Both the position numbers and the translations under genes were made by a program. A stretch of 64,000 nt of DNA, taken from assembly GCF_040105105.1 (NCBI RefSeq), contig NZ_CP157678.1, positions 1 to 64,000 of the forward strand, written 5' to 3'. The number at the start of each line of letters is the position of its first letter. The stretch's first letter is position 1. Below, one piece after another: positions 54,237 through 61,791 of the stretch. The DNA is from Polaromonas hydrogenivorans (GTDB lineage Bacteria; Pseudomonadota; Gammaproteobacteria; Burkholderiales; Burkholderiaceae_C). Under the pieces are notes generated by a model. The model saw nothing but the letters and a program-made list of their open reading frames with translations. It had not been told where the DNA came from and searched no databases.

Positions 54237-54442
54237 GGTGCGAGCAGGGTGGAGACGACGAAGGCGACGGGCCGCTCGCACCAGCGCGCATCGCTGACGC
54301 CGACCATGCTGTTCTCGTCGAAATCGGGGAACTCGAAATCGGGCGCGGCGCAAGCCAACAACTGCTTCAAGAGCAGCGCATTCCCGCTACTGGCAAAATG
54401 GGTGCCTTGAGTGAAGGCGACAGGATGAGACTTGAATATCAT
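54233..54442 (-). CDS. Small protein of unknown function heading the efflux operon
   Basis: 69 residues, starting MIFKSHPVAFTQGTHFASSG and ending RPVAFVVSTLLAP. It is the first gene of the leftward envelope operon; its stop overlaps the start of the next small gene. Upstream, after 44 bp, lie the 11-bp direct repeats shared with the divergent regulator. No recognisable family; the 136-codon frame that extends further upstream would run through those repeats and is rejected. Could be a leader-like regulatory peptide or a small enzyme partner. Confidence 0.55.
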   Translation of the reverse strand: MIFKSHPVAFTQGTHFASSGNALLLKQLLACAAPDFEFPDFDENSMVGVSDARWCERPVAFVVSTLLAP

Positions 54443-54486
54443 GACCCGCAGTTTCGGCGCGGCACGCACGGAAGTCGTCCTGCGAC

Positions 54487-54519
54487 GGTCCCGTTTCGGT
54501 CCCGGTTCGGTATCGATCC
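54487..54519 (+). promoter_or_regulatory. Three tandem 11-bp repeats, probable regulator binding site
   Basis: Consecutive 11-base units GGTCCCGTTTC, GGTCCCGGTTC and GGTATCGATCC lie head-to-tail in the 95-bp gap between the operon's first gene and the winged-helix/AAA regulator. The first two units differ at one position; the third is degenerate. OmpR/PhoB-type winged helices bind direct repeats with an 11-bp period, matching the DNA-binding domain of the adjacent regulator. Confidence 0.6.
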
Positions 54520-54537
54520 CGCCCGGCAAGGGCGGTG

Positions 54538-57414
54538 ATGAGCTCCGCGATGGAGCCGATCCACACGCGTTTCGGGCCGTTCCGGCTGGACGAGGCCGAG
54601 GCTCTGCTGGAACGTGACGGCCAGGCCGTCGAGATCCCGCCACGCGCCTTCCAGGTGCTGTGCGAACTCGCGCGCCGCCCCGGGCAGTTGGTGACCAAGG
54701 ACGCGCTGCTCGATGCGGTGTGGGGCCACCGTCACATCAACGAGTCGGCGCTCAAGAACATTGTCAGCCAGCTGCGGCAGTCGCTGGGCGACGACGCGCG
54801 CGAATCGCGGTTCATCGAGACGGCGCCGCGGCGCGGCTACCGCTTCATCGCGCCGCTCGGCGAGCCCGTCGCCGTTCGCACCACGGCCATCGAAGCGCCG
54901 CCCGCCCCGAAAGCTTCCTTGCAGGAACAAGGGGAGGTCGTCGGCCGCGACCGCCCGCTCGCGCAACTGCACACTGCCTGGGGCGCCGCGCAGCGCGGCC
55001 AGCGGCAACTTGTGTTCGTACTGGGCGATGCCGGTGTCGGCAAGAGCACGCTGATCGAACGGTTCGTCGCCGAATCCGGCGCCCGCGTCGCGTTCGGCCA
55101 GTGCATCGAGCACTATGGCAGTGGCGAGCCCTACATGCCGGTGTTCGAAGCGCTGAACATCCTGTGCCGCACCGATGGCGGTGACGTGGTGGTGCGCGCG
55201 ATGCGCGAGGTTGCGCCGACCTGGCTGCTTCAGCTGCCCTGGTTCGTGAACGACGAGGACCGCCGCAACCTGCAGCGCGAAGCGGCCGGCGCGACGCAGG
55301 ATCGCATGCTGCGCGAGTTCGGCGAGCTGGTTGACCGCATGCCGAGGGATTGGCCGGTGCTGCTCGTGCTGGAAGACCTGCACTGGAGCGATCACGCGAC
55401 GGTGCAACTGCTCGGCTATCTGGCGCACCGGCGCGGGCCGGCGGCCTTCATGGTGCTAGGCACCTTGCGCCCGACCGAGCTGGTGCTCGAAGACCATCCG
55501 CTTGCGGGCCTCAGGCTGCAGTTGCGCACCCGGCGCCTGTGCGTCGAACTCGACCTCGAGTCGTTGTCGGAAGCGGATATCGGCGCCTACCTCGGTGCGC
55601 GCCTGGGCGGCGGCGTGCCGGAGGCGTTCGTGCGCGCGCTGCATGCGCACACCTCGGGCCTGCCCTTGTTCGTTGTGAACGTCGTCGATGAACTGGTCAA
55701 CACGGGAGCGCTGCGGCGAGAAGGAGGCGGCTGGCGCTTCCCCGACGCGGCGGCGCTGACGGTGCCGCACAGCGTGATCGCCCTGATCGAAACGCAGATC
55801 GCCCGCTTGCCCGCCGAACACCGGCGCGTGCTCGGCGCCGCGAGCGTGAGCGGCGTGGAGTTCCTGCATGTCCCGCTCGCCGAAGTGATGGGCCTGCCGG
55901 TCGATTCGCTCCACGAGATGCTTGGCGATGCGTCGCGCCGCGTGAGTTGGCTGAGCGCCACGGGCGCAAAGCCGCTGGCCGACGGCCGCATCGCGTCGCG
56001 CTACGCGTTCGGCCACGCGATGTACCGGCAGGTGCTCTACGAGCGGCTTGCGCCCGCGCAGCGGCTGCAGTGGCACAGGCAATGGGCGGCCGCACTCGCC
56101 TCGGCCTACGCGGGCGCTGCGGGCGAGATCGCAGCGGAGCTCGCTTTGCACTACGAACGCGGCGGGCTTGCAATGGCCGCTGCCGAGCAGCTCGCGATTG
56201 TTTCGGCGCGCGCGCTCGAACGCGGGGCGGCGCACGAAGCAATCGCAGCCGCACGCCGCGCCCTCGAACTCGGAGCCGGGCAACTCGCAAAACCGCAGGA
56301 GCTCGAACTGCGCGTGCTCGACGGCGTGGCGCTGACGCGCCTTCATGTCGTGGCCGATCCGCAGGTGGCCGCGGCCTTCAATCGCGCGCTGGCGCTGCGC
56401 GCCGAGGGCGCGCCCGCCTGGCCGCGCGCGCTGCAGGGCGCATGGTGGGTGCATTACGCGCGTGGGGAGATGGGCCCGGCGCGCTCGCTCGCGGTCCAGA
56501 TGCTTGCGCTGGCCGAGCACGGAGATGCCGGCTTGCGCCTGGCCGCGCACAACGCCATGGGCCTCGTGCACATGATGGCCGGTGAGCTGGCGCCGGCCCG
56601 CGTGCAACTCGAAGCGGCCCTAGACATCCACGCCAATGAAGGCATGGACTTGCCGCCCGCGCGGTTCGTGCAGGACCCGGGGGTCGAGGCCATGTGCGCG
56701 CTGGCCCTGGTTCTCTGGGTCGGCGGCGAGCCGCGGCGCGCCCGCGAGCTGGTGCGCCGCGCGGCGGAACTCGCGGCAGCCAGCCGCCATGCGCTTAGCG
56801 AAGTCACGGCATTGTTGACGGGCGCGATCCTGCATTCGCTCGCGCGCGAGTTCGATAACGTGTTTGAACTCACACAGCGGCTGTACGCCGTCATTCAGGA
56901 GCATGCATTACCGACGGCGCAGAGCGATTTCGGCTGGCTGCATGGGCGCGCGCTCGTCGCGCGCGGGCAGGGCGACGAGGGGTTGCTGCTCATGCGCAAG
57001 GCGGCCCGCAGCGCGGAGGAAACCGGGATGTGCTTCGGCCTGTGCGGCTACCACACGCACCACGTCTCGGCGTGCCTCGCGGTGGGACTGGTCGAGGAGG
57101 CGCGCGCATCCGTCGATGCGGGCATCGCCCTGGCGGAGCGTATCGGCGGCCATCTCGTGCTGCCGGCGCTGCTGCGCCAGCGCGCCGAGATGCTGGCCCG
57201 CGATGGCGACCAGCAGACCGCCGAGGCGGTGCTGCGGCGCGCCATCGTCCTCGCGCGCGCGACGGGCTCCGCGTATTTCGAACTGCTGGCGCTGGCGACC
57301 GCGCGCGGGCTGGGCAGTCCGCTCGCCGATCCAGCGCGGCTCGCCGAGCTGCTGGCGCTCTACGAAGGCGACCCGGCTCCGCACCTGGACGAGGCGCGCG
57401 CCGGCGCGCGATGA
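54538..57414 (+). CDS. Winged-helix/AAA-ATPase regulator (CadC/SARP-like, large)
   Basis: 958-residue regulator. An OmpR/PhoB-type winged helix occupies about 5-100: RFGPFRLDEAEALLERDGQA, LVTKDALLDAVWGHRHINES, ETAPRRGYRFIAPLG. A STAND/AAA-type ATPase follows, with Walker A GDAGVGKST near 165-173 and Walker B LLVLEDLHWSD near 277-287. The last 450 residues are helical repeats resembling TPRs. Such proteins integrate a signal through the repeat domain and ATPase. No membrane segment was seen. Divergent from the efflux/lipid operon across 95 bp with matching 11-bp repeats, so control of that operon is likely. The ATG at 54538 was preferred over an in-frame GTG just upstream. Confidence 0.87.
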   Translation: MSSAMEPIHTRFGPFRLDEAEALLERDGQAVEIPPRAFQVLCELARRPGQLVTKDALLDAVWGHRHINESALKNIVSQLRQSLGDDARESRFIETAPRRGYRFIAPLGEPVAVRTTAIEAPPAPKASLQEQGEVVGRDRPLAQLHTAWGAAQRGQRQLVFVLGDAGVGKSTLIERFVAESGARVAFGQCIEHYGSGEPYMPVFEALNILCRTDGGDVVVRAMREVAPTWLLQLPWFVNDEDRRNLQREAAGATQDRMLREFGELVDRMPRDWPVLLVLEDLHWSDHATVQLLGYLAHRRGPAAFMVLGTLRPTELVLEDHPLAGLRLQLRTRRLCVELDLESLSEADIGAYLGARLGGGVPEAFVRALHAHTSGLPLFVVNVVDELVNTGALRREGGGWRFPDAAALTVPHSVIALIETQIARLPAEHRRVLGAASVSGVEFLHVPLAEVMGLPVDSLHEMLGDASRRVSWLSATGAKPLADGRIASRYAFGHAMYRQVLYERLAPAQRLQWHRQWAAALASAYAGAAGEIAAELALHYERGGLAMAAAEQLAIVSARALERGAAHEAIAAARRALELGAGQLAKPQELELRVLDGVALTRLHVVADPQVAAAFNRALALRAEGAPAWPRALQGAWWVHYARGEMGPARSLAVQMLALAEHGDAGLRLAAHNAMGLVHMMAGELAPARVQLEAALDIHANEGMDLPPARFVQDPGVEAMCALALVLWVGGEPRRARELVRRAAELAAASRHALSEVTALLTGAILHSLAREFDNVFELTQRLYAVIQEHALPTAQSDFGWLHGRALVARGQGDEGLLLMRKAARSAEETGMCFGLCGYHTHHVSACLAVGLVEEARASVDAGIALAERIGGHLVLPALLRQRAEMLARDGDQQTAEAVLRRAIVLARATGSAYFELLALATARGLGSPLADPARLAELLALYEGDPAPHLDEARAGAR

Positions 57415-57496
57415 GCGGACGCATGGCATCGCACAAGCCGCTGATCGGCTCGCCCTCGGGGGCGGCGCCGCGGGCGGCTGCTGGTCGACGGCGGTC

Positions 57497-57803
57497 TGGT
57501 GAACCCGGCAGCGGTAGCGCTGCAACCCGTTGACCTGGCCGTGCAGGTAAAGGCTGGTGCCCTGGCAGTGCAGGCAGCAACGCGCCTGGGCTGAACCTTG
57601 TGACTCAACGACAGCGAGTCCTTCTTGCTGAGCATCGAGTTCATCGAGCCGCTTTCTGAGCAGTTCTCGCTGGCGCAGGGTGAGTCGGGAAACCTGTTTC
57701 ATCACACCATTGAAAGCCTCGGCATTCATGGCTACCTCCATACGGAATTCGAGGTTTACTACTCCTCTGAGGCGAAAATTCCACATCTAGCGGTGACATA
57801 GCC
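57497..57803 (-). mobile_element. IS1595-like remnant with transposase N-terminus
   Basis: A transposase start at 57729 (MNAEAFNGVMKQVSRLTLRQ, with a GGAGG site) runs for about 75 codons, ending in a zinc-ribbon-like stretch (CCLHCQGTSLYLHGQVNGL then RYRC). Similarity stops at about 57500, where the element is cut off beside the 3' end of the regulator gene. Upstream, the sequence to about 57803 looks like the IS end (TGTCACCGCTAGATGTGG on the minus strand). N-terminal zinc-ribbon plus this start resembles IS1595-family transposases; the catalytic domain is lost. Confidence 0.65.
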
Positions 57804-57817
57804 AACAAAGAAGGCAT

Positions 57818-58501
57818 TTACCGATTGGCGATACTTTTCGTTAGCGTTCTTGCGATTAGTCCATCTCCGTCGATTTTGAGTGACTTTAGCTTTGCGTAAG
57901 CCACATTCTTTGCGATTGTTCTGTCAACTCCGAGCCCCATCAGCACTGTTGCCGCCGCCTGCTCGGGAAAATCCTGCGGCGCCATTCCCGACAGAAGGGT
58001 GTGAATCCCTCCCATCAATATGCCGCCAGTGAGGTTCATCGCGGCACGCATATCCATCCGCACAAACTTTTCCTGCTGCATTCCCAACTCCAAATCCCTG
58101 GGAACAAACTCAAGCATGAGTTGATCAGGGGGCAAATTTGGCCAACCGAGTCTGGCAATAAAGCCACCAAGGATCGGATGTTGTAGCGATAGACGAAGTG
58201 CCAAGCGCATACCGGTAGCCATTCGCACGACCGGATCCTCACTTTGCTGCACCAGAGGGTCGATTAACAGCAAAATTTCATTGGAAAGTTCCTTTGCAAC
58301 CGCCTCCACCAGGGATGCCGGCGCATCAAAGTACTTGTAGAACGTCCCCCTTGAAACCTGTGCTTCTGAAATCACGTCGTCAATTGATGTCGCAATCGGT
58401 CCGTTCTGGGCGACCAAATTCATTGCTCCCTCGATGAGCCGGGCACGCATGCGCTCCCGTCGCTCAGCAGCCACGCGGGGTCTGTGATCCTGATGTTCCA
58501 T
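57818..58501 (-). CDS. TetR-family transcriptional repressor
   Basis: 227-residue TetR-type regulator. The N-terminal helix-turn-helix reads ATSIDDVISEAQVSRGTFYKYF (about 37-58); the C-terminal ligand domain is all helical. It diverges from the VOC/FAA/dehydrogenase/ligase operon, and two palindromes lie between (58585-58618). Repression of that operon, relieved by a pathway intermediate or its CoA ester, is the natural inference. Its 3' end lies 15 bp from the IS remnant. Confidence 0.92.
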   Translation of the reverse strand: MEHQDHRPRVAAERRERMRARLIEGAMNLVAQNGPIATSIDDVISEAQVSRGTFYKYFDAPASLVEAVAKELSNEILLLIDPLVQQSEDPVVRMATGMRLALRLSLQHPILGGFIARLGWPNLPPDQLMLEFVPRDLELGMQQEKFVRMDMRAAMNLTGGILMGGIHTLLSGMAPQDFPEQAAATVLMGLGVDRTIAKNVAYAKLKSLKIDGDGLIARTLTKSIANR

Positions 58502-58584
58502 GTTGAATCGACGTTTCTATTTTGTGAATCCGAACGTATCCGAACTCGGGTACTGATTTGCGTCAATAAGTATAAACGATGACA

Positions 58585-58618
58585 TCGTCATGGTGACGAG
58601 TATGTCATCATGACGACA
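58585..58618. promoter_or_regulatory. Two palindromes, candidate TetR operators
   Basis: TCGTCATGGTGACGA at 58585-58599 (perfect arms TCGTCA and TGACGA) and TGTCATCATGACGACA at 58603-58618 (one mismatched pair). They share the core TCA...TGACGA and lie 84 bp upstream of the TetR start and just upstream of the divergent operon's first gene. Confidence 0.6.
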
Positions 58619-58641
58619 TTGATTTTATGGAAAGTGACTTT

Positions 58642-59784
58642 ATGACCAAAATCCATACAACACTGCACCAGCCCGAGTCTCTCCCCCAGAGCAGACTTCC
58701 TGAACATGTTCAGCCACTGGTCTGCCCGGTACCACTGGGACGTGCAGTGGAATTGGCGTTTTTGATGTGGGAGAAGAAAGCACTGCGGCCCACAGAAAAA
58801 TTTCTGCGTGACTTCGGCCTTCATACGGTGTCGCTGACCGAGACGAAGCTCATGGCCAGAGGGACTGGAACGGCTCCTGCGATCTACGTCGCAAGCAAAG
58901 GGCGGCAAAACCGCTTTGTGGGGTCGGCGTTTGTCATGTCGGATGACACCGATCTCGCCCAATACAAACGGGAACTGGCTGCAATCGACCTCAATCCGGC
59001 GGACATCCCCGGGGGAGGTCGCGGGATTGAGCTTTTGGACCCTGCGGGGAGAAAGGTGTGGCTGCTACAGGGGCAAACCCCCGTGGCCCCATTGCCAGTG
59101 CGTGAACCTGTCACGGGGCTCACCAATAGCCCTAATGCGTTGCACAGAGTAAACAGGCCCTTGCGCACTCCGATTGAGCCAGCAAAAGTTATTCGCCTTG
59201 GGCACTTTGTGCTGCAGTCAGTGGATTTCATGAGCCTGGCGCAGTGGTACATCAAGGTGCTTGGCCTTATCCCCTCTGATGTTCAGTATCTGGCAGATGG
59301 CTCCCCCAATCTAGCGTTCTGCCGGCTCAATTTGGGGCAGACACCTGCTGACCATCACACGGTTGTATTCGTCGGAGCGATCGAAGAAAAGTACGAGCAC
59401 AGTGCTTATGAGGTTGTAGATCTGGATGCGCTCGGTCAGGGGCAGCAGGTGCTAAGGGCCCAAGGGCATAAGCACATGTGGGGAATCGGTCGCCACATCT
59501 TGGGCAGCCAGCTATTTGACTACTGGCATGACCCTGAAGGCTTTGAGATGGAGCACTACTCCGACGGGGATATGTTTACTTCAGATTTCGAGACCTGCTA
59601 TTCGCCATTGACGTTTGGAAGCATCTGGGCGTGGGGGCAAGACGCGCCATCGAGCATGAAACCGAGCAAATCTCCGAAGAATTTATTGCGTGTGTTTCAG
59701 CACCTTAAACAGGGGCGCTTAAACCTTGGCCGACTCAAGTTATTGGGCGAGGCATTGGACCCCCCAGCTCGACCCTGGTTCTAA
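58642..59784 (+). CDS. Two-domain VOC protein, extradiol dioxygenase-like
   Basis: 380-residue protein with two VOC modules. In the C-terminal module the metal ligands seem to be His in IRLGHFVLQSVDFMS, His in GIGRHILGSQLFDYW, and Glu in GFEMEHYSDGDMF, the His-His-Glu set of type I extradiol dioxygenases (2,3-dihydroxybiphenyl dioxygenase type). The N-terminal module keeps the fold only. I chose the ATG at 58642 (GGAAAG 7 bases upstream) over one five codons earlier. First gene of the TetR-controlled operon; it probably cleaves the catechol made by the downstream hydroxylase. Confidence 0.8.
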   Translation: MTKIHTTLHQPESLPQSRLPEHVQPLVCPVPLGRAVELAFLMWEKKALRPTEKFLRDFGLHTVSLTETKLMARGTGTAPAIYVASKGRQNRFVGSAFVMSDDTDLAQYKRELAAIDLNPADIPGGGRGIELLDPAGRKVWLLQGQTPVAPLPVREPVTGLTNSPNALHRVNRPLRTPIEPAKVIRLGHFVLQSVDFMSLAQWYIKVLGLIPSDVQYLADGSPNLAFCRLNLGQTPADHHTVVFVGAIEEKYEHSAYEVVDLDALGQGQQVLRAQGHKHMWGIGRHILGSQLFDYWHDPEGFEMEHYSDGDMFTSDFETCYSPLTFGSIWAWGQDAPSSMKPSKSPKNLLRVFQHLKQGRLNLGRLKLLGEALDPPARPWF

Positions 59785-59811
59785 CCACAGTTCAATTACG
59801 GAAAAACAGAC

Positions 59812-60768
59812 ATGGCACTCACACTTGTTCATTACACAGATGGAAAAACCGCGGGCTGGGGAGTGGTTTTTGACCGCCGCCTGGCGCCACTGGCGGCAGG
59901 CGCACTGACGACCGGCGAATTGATCGACCAACACTGGGATGACATCTGGACAAAAACACCGAATGACGCAAGCATTGCCTTGAGTTCGGTGAAGCTGCTA
60001 TCGCCGGTTACGCGAAACCAGCAGTTCATCTGCCAAGGAACCAACTACGCCAGTCATGTGCGCGAATCAGGAATGGACCCTAAGTCCATTTCGTTCAATA
60101 CGATCTTTACCAAAGCTTCCTCGTCAATCGTTGCAGCAGATGAGCCAGTCGCTCGCCCTGCCCATGTGGCGATGCTCGACTACGAGATTGAGTTAGGTCT
60201 GGTAATGCGGCGCTCCATACCGGCAGGAACCCAGGTCAAACCCGATGAATTGCACAAGTGGTTAGCGGGTCTGGTGATCGTGAACGATCTGTCAGCCCGT
60301 GATATTCAGCTGCCACAAGTACAGTTTTACAAGGGCAAGAGCTACCGAGGATTCGGCCCAGTCGGCCCCTACCTGCTGTTGCCCACTGCTGCGGAATGGA
60401 AGCGCTGGCCCGACTTGCATATGCGCCTGGCAGTGAATGGCCAGACCCGCCAGGACGCGTACGGCCGCGAAATGATTTATCAACCGGCACCCACGCTTAC
60501 CGAGTTGGCGCAGCTGCAGGATCTTTTTGCTGGCGACCTGATCGCTACAGGCACGCCAGCAGGATGCGCGGCACGCGCACCGAGCAAAGCAGTCATGTTC
60601 ATTTTCCGGCACTTTGTGAGTGATGCAGGCAAGTGGAAGCTCTTCATCAAAAAGAATGCCGCTAACCCGGCGTATCTTCGCCCCGGTGACCAGATATCCG
60701 CAACCATTCGAACCGACGACGGGGTGCTGGATTTGGGTGAACAAACTACAAAAATCGTACACCCATGA
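59812..60768 (+). CDS. Fumarylacetoacetate-hydrolase-family enzyme
   Basis: 318-residue FAH-superfamily protein. The acidic metal site is in MLDYEIELGLVMRRS, with NDLSARDIQLPQ and GDLIATGTPAGCAAR as other family marks. Members include acylpyruvate hydrolases and hydratase/decarboxylase-type enzymes for meta-cleavage products. It lies 27 bp after the VOC gene; its stop overlaps the next gene start by 4 bp. Longer than the FAA protein at 26.5 kb and distinct from true fumarylacetoacetase (hmgB). Ring-cleavage product hydrolysis is inferred. Confidence 0.87.
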   Translation: MALTLVHYTDGKTAGWGVVFDRRLAPLAAGALTTGELIDQHWDDIWTKTPNDASIALSSVKLLSPVTRNQQFICQGTNYASHVRESGMDPKSISFNTIFTKASSSIVAADEPVARPAHVAMLDYEIELGLVMRRSIPAGTQVKPDELHKWLAGLVIVNDLSARDIQLPQVQFYKGKSYRGFGPVGPYLLLPTAAEWKRWPDLHMRLAVNGQTRQDAYGREMIYQPAPTLTELAQLQDLFAGDLIATGTPAGCAARAPSKAVMFIFRHFVSDAGKWKLFIKKNAANPAYLRPGDQISATIRTDDGVLDLGEQTTKIVHP

Positions 60769-61784
60769 GTATCCATGGCAACAAGGCGGTCACATTTGAC
60801 GAACTGGGGAAGCTTCGCTGGGCGGAATGCCCGGACACTCCCCTGCGCGCGGACGAAATTGAAGTCTCGGTTGGCCTGTCAACGGTTAACCCAATCGACG
60901 TGAAGCGCCGCCATGGCTATGGCCGAAGAGTGTTTCAACTCAAGGGCGCAAACGCCAAGAACCTGGCACTGGGCAATGACTTTGTCGGCACCATTTCAAA
61001 AATCGGAAGCGCAGTGGTTGATTTAAAGCCCGGAGATCGGGTCTTTGGCGTCAAGCCACCATCAAAGTACGGTCCCCACGCCCTGCGAGTCGTCGTCAAG
61101 CAAGAGCAGGCACTTAGGGCCGTCCCGGACTTGAGTGATGAACTATTAGTCACGCTCCCCTATAACACCTGCACTGTCTTACGCTCCTTTGAATCGATTG
61201 GACTCAACCCCCTGTCGGCCAAAGACAAGAAGATTTTGGTGTGCGGTGCAAGTGGCGGGTTGGGCAGCATTGCGCTTGGCTTACTTCGCCAGTGGGGGGC
61301 TGAAATCACGGCCGTCGCCCGCGCTGAAAACCACGCCCGGTGTTTGGCACAGGGTGCATGCGTCGTATGCACTGTCGAGGAACTCTCCGATCGGCAAGCC
61401 AGATTTGACGCTGTGCTGAACTTTGCGTCGTGGGAACTCGATTCCGTCTTGTGCAGCGCTTTGCGGTCAGGCGCAATGGGCTATGCCACCACGGTACACC
61501 CCTTGCTCTCACTTCTGGACGAAAAAGGATTGCTGCCAGGAGCCATTGCTGCCCTGCACAAACGCAGACAGTGTCGCAAAAATGTTCCACAAGGTGCCCG
61601 TTACGCATGGGCTCTGTTTAGTTTGAAAGCTGGAGATCTGCAATTAATGCAGGACTTCGCTCTCAGCGCACGTCCACAGCCACACATTGGCATACGCACT
61701 CCCATGCCCCAAGCCCATCTTGCATTCGCGCATGTGGAACAGATGCGCGCAGGGCGTGCCCTCCTCGCAAATATCACACATTGA
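60765..61784 (+). CDS. MDR-superfamily dehydrogenase/quinone reductase-like
   Basis: 339-residue medium-chain dehydrogenase/reductase. The GroES-like catalytic domain opens TFDELGKLRWAECPDTPLRA and includes LALGNDFVGTISKIGSAVVD. The cofactor domain has VCGASGGLGSIALGLLRQWG, a nucleotide-binding motif. The GHE zinc motif is not visible, so it is more like zinc-independent quinone or enoyl reductases. ATG overlaps the previous stop (ATGA). In this operon it may reduce an unsaturated intermediate; substrate unknown. Confidence 0.82.
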   Translation: MSIHGNKAVTFDELGKLRWAECPDTPLRADEIEVSVGLSTVNPIDVKRRHGYGRRVFQLKGANAKNLALGNDFVGTISKIGSAVVDLKPGDRVFGVKPPSKYGPHALRVVVKQEQALRAVPDLSDELLVTLPYNTCTVLRSFESIGLNPLSAKDKKILVCGASGGLGSIALGLLRQWGAEITAVARAENHARCLAQGACVVCTVEELSDRQARFDAVLNFASWELDSVLCSALRSGAMGYATTVHPLLSLLDEKGLLPGAIAALHKRRQCRKNVPQGARYAWALFSLKAGDLQLMQDFALSARPQPHIGIRTPMPQAHLAFAHVEQMRAGRALLANITH

Positions 61785-61791
61785 GACCAAC

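Noticed and set aside
54439..55428. 329-codon minus-strand frame opposite the regulator
   Set aside because: Antisense to a gene with clear winged-helix and Walker motifs; composition is that of a shadow frame.
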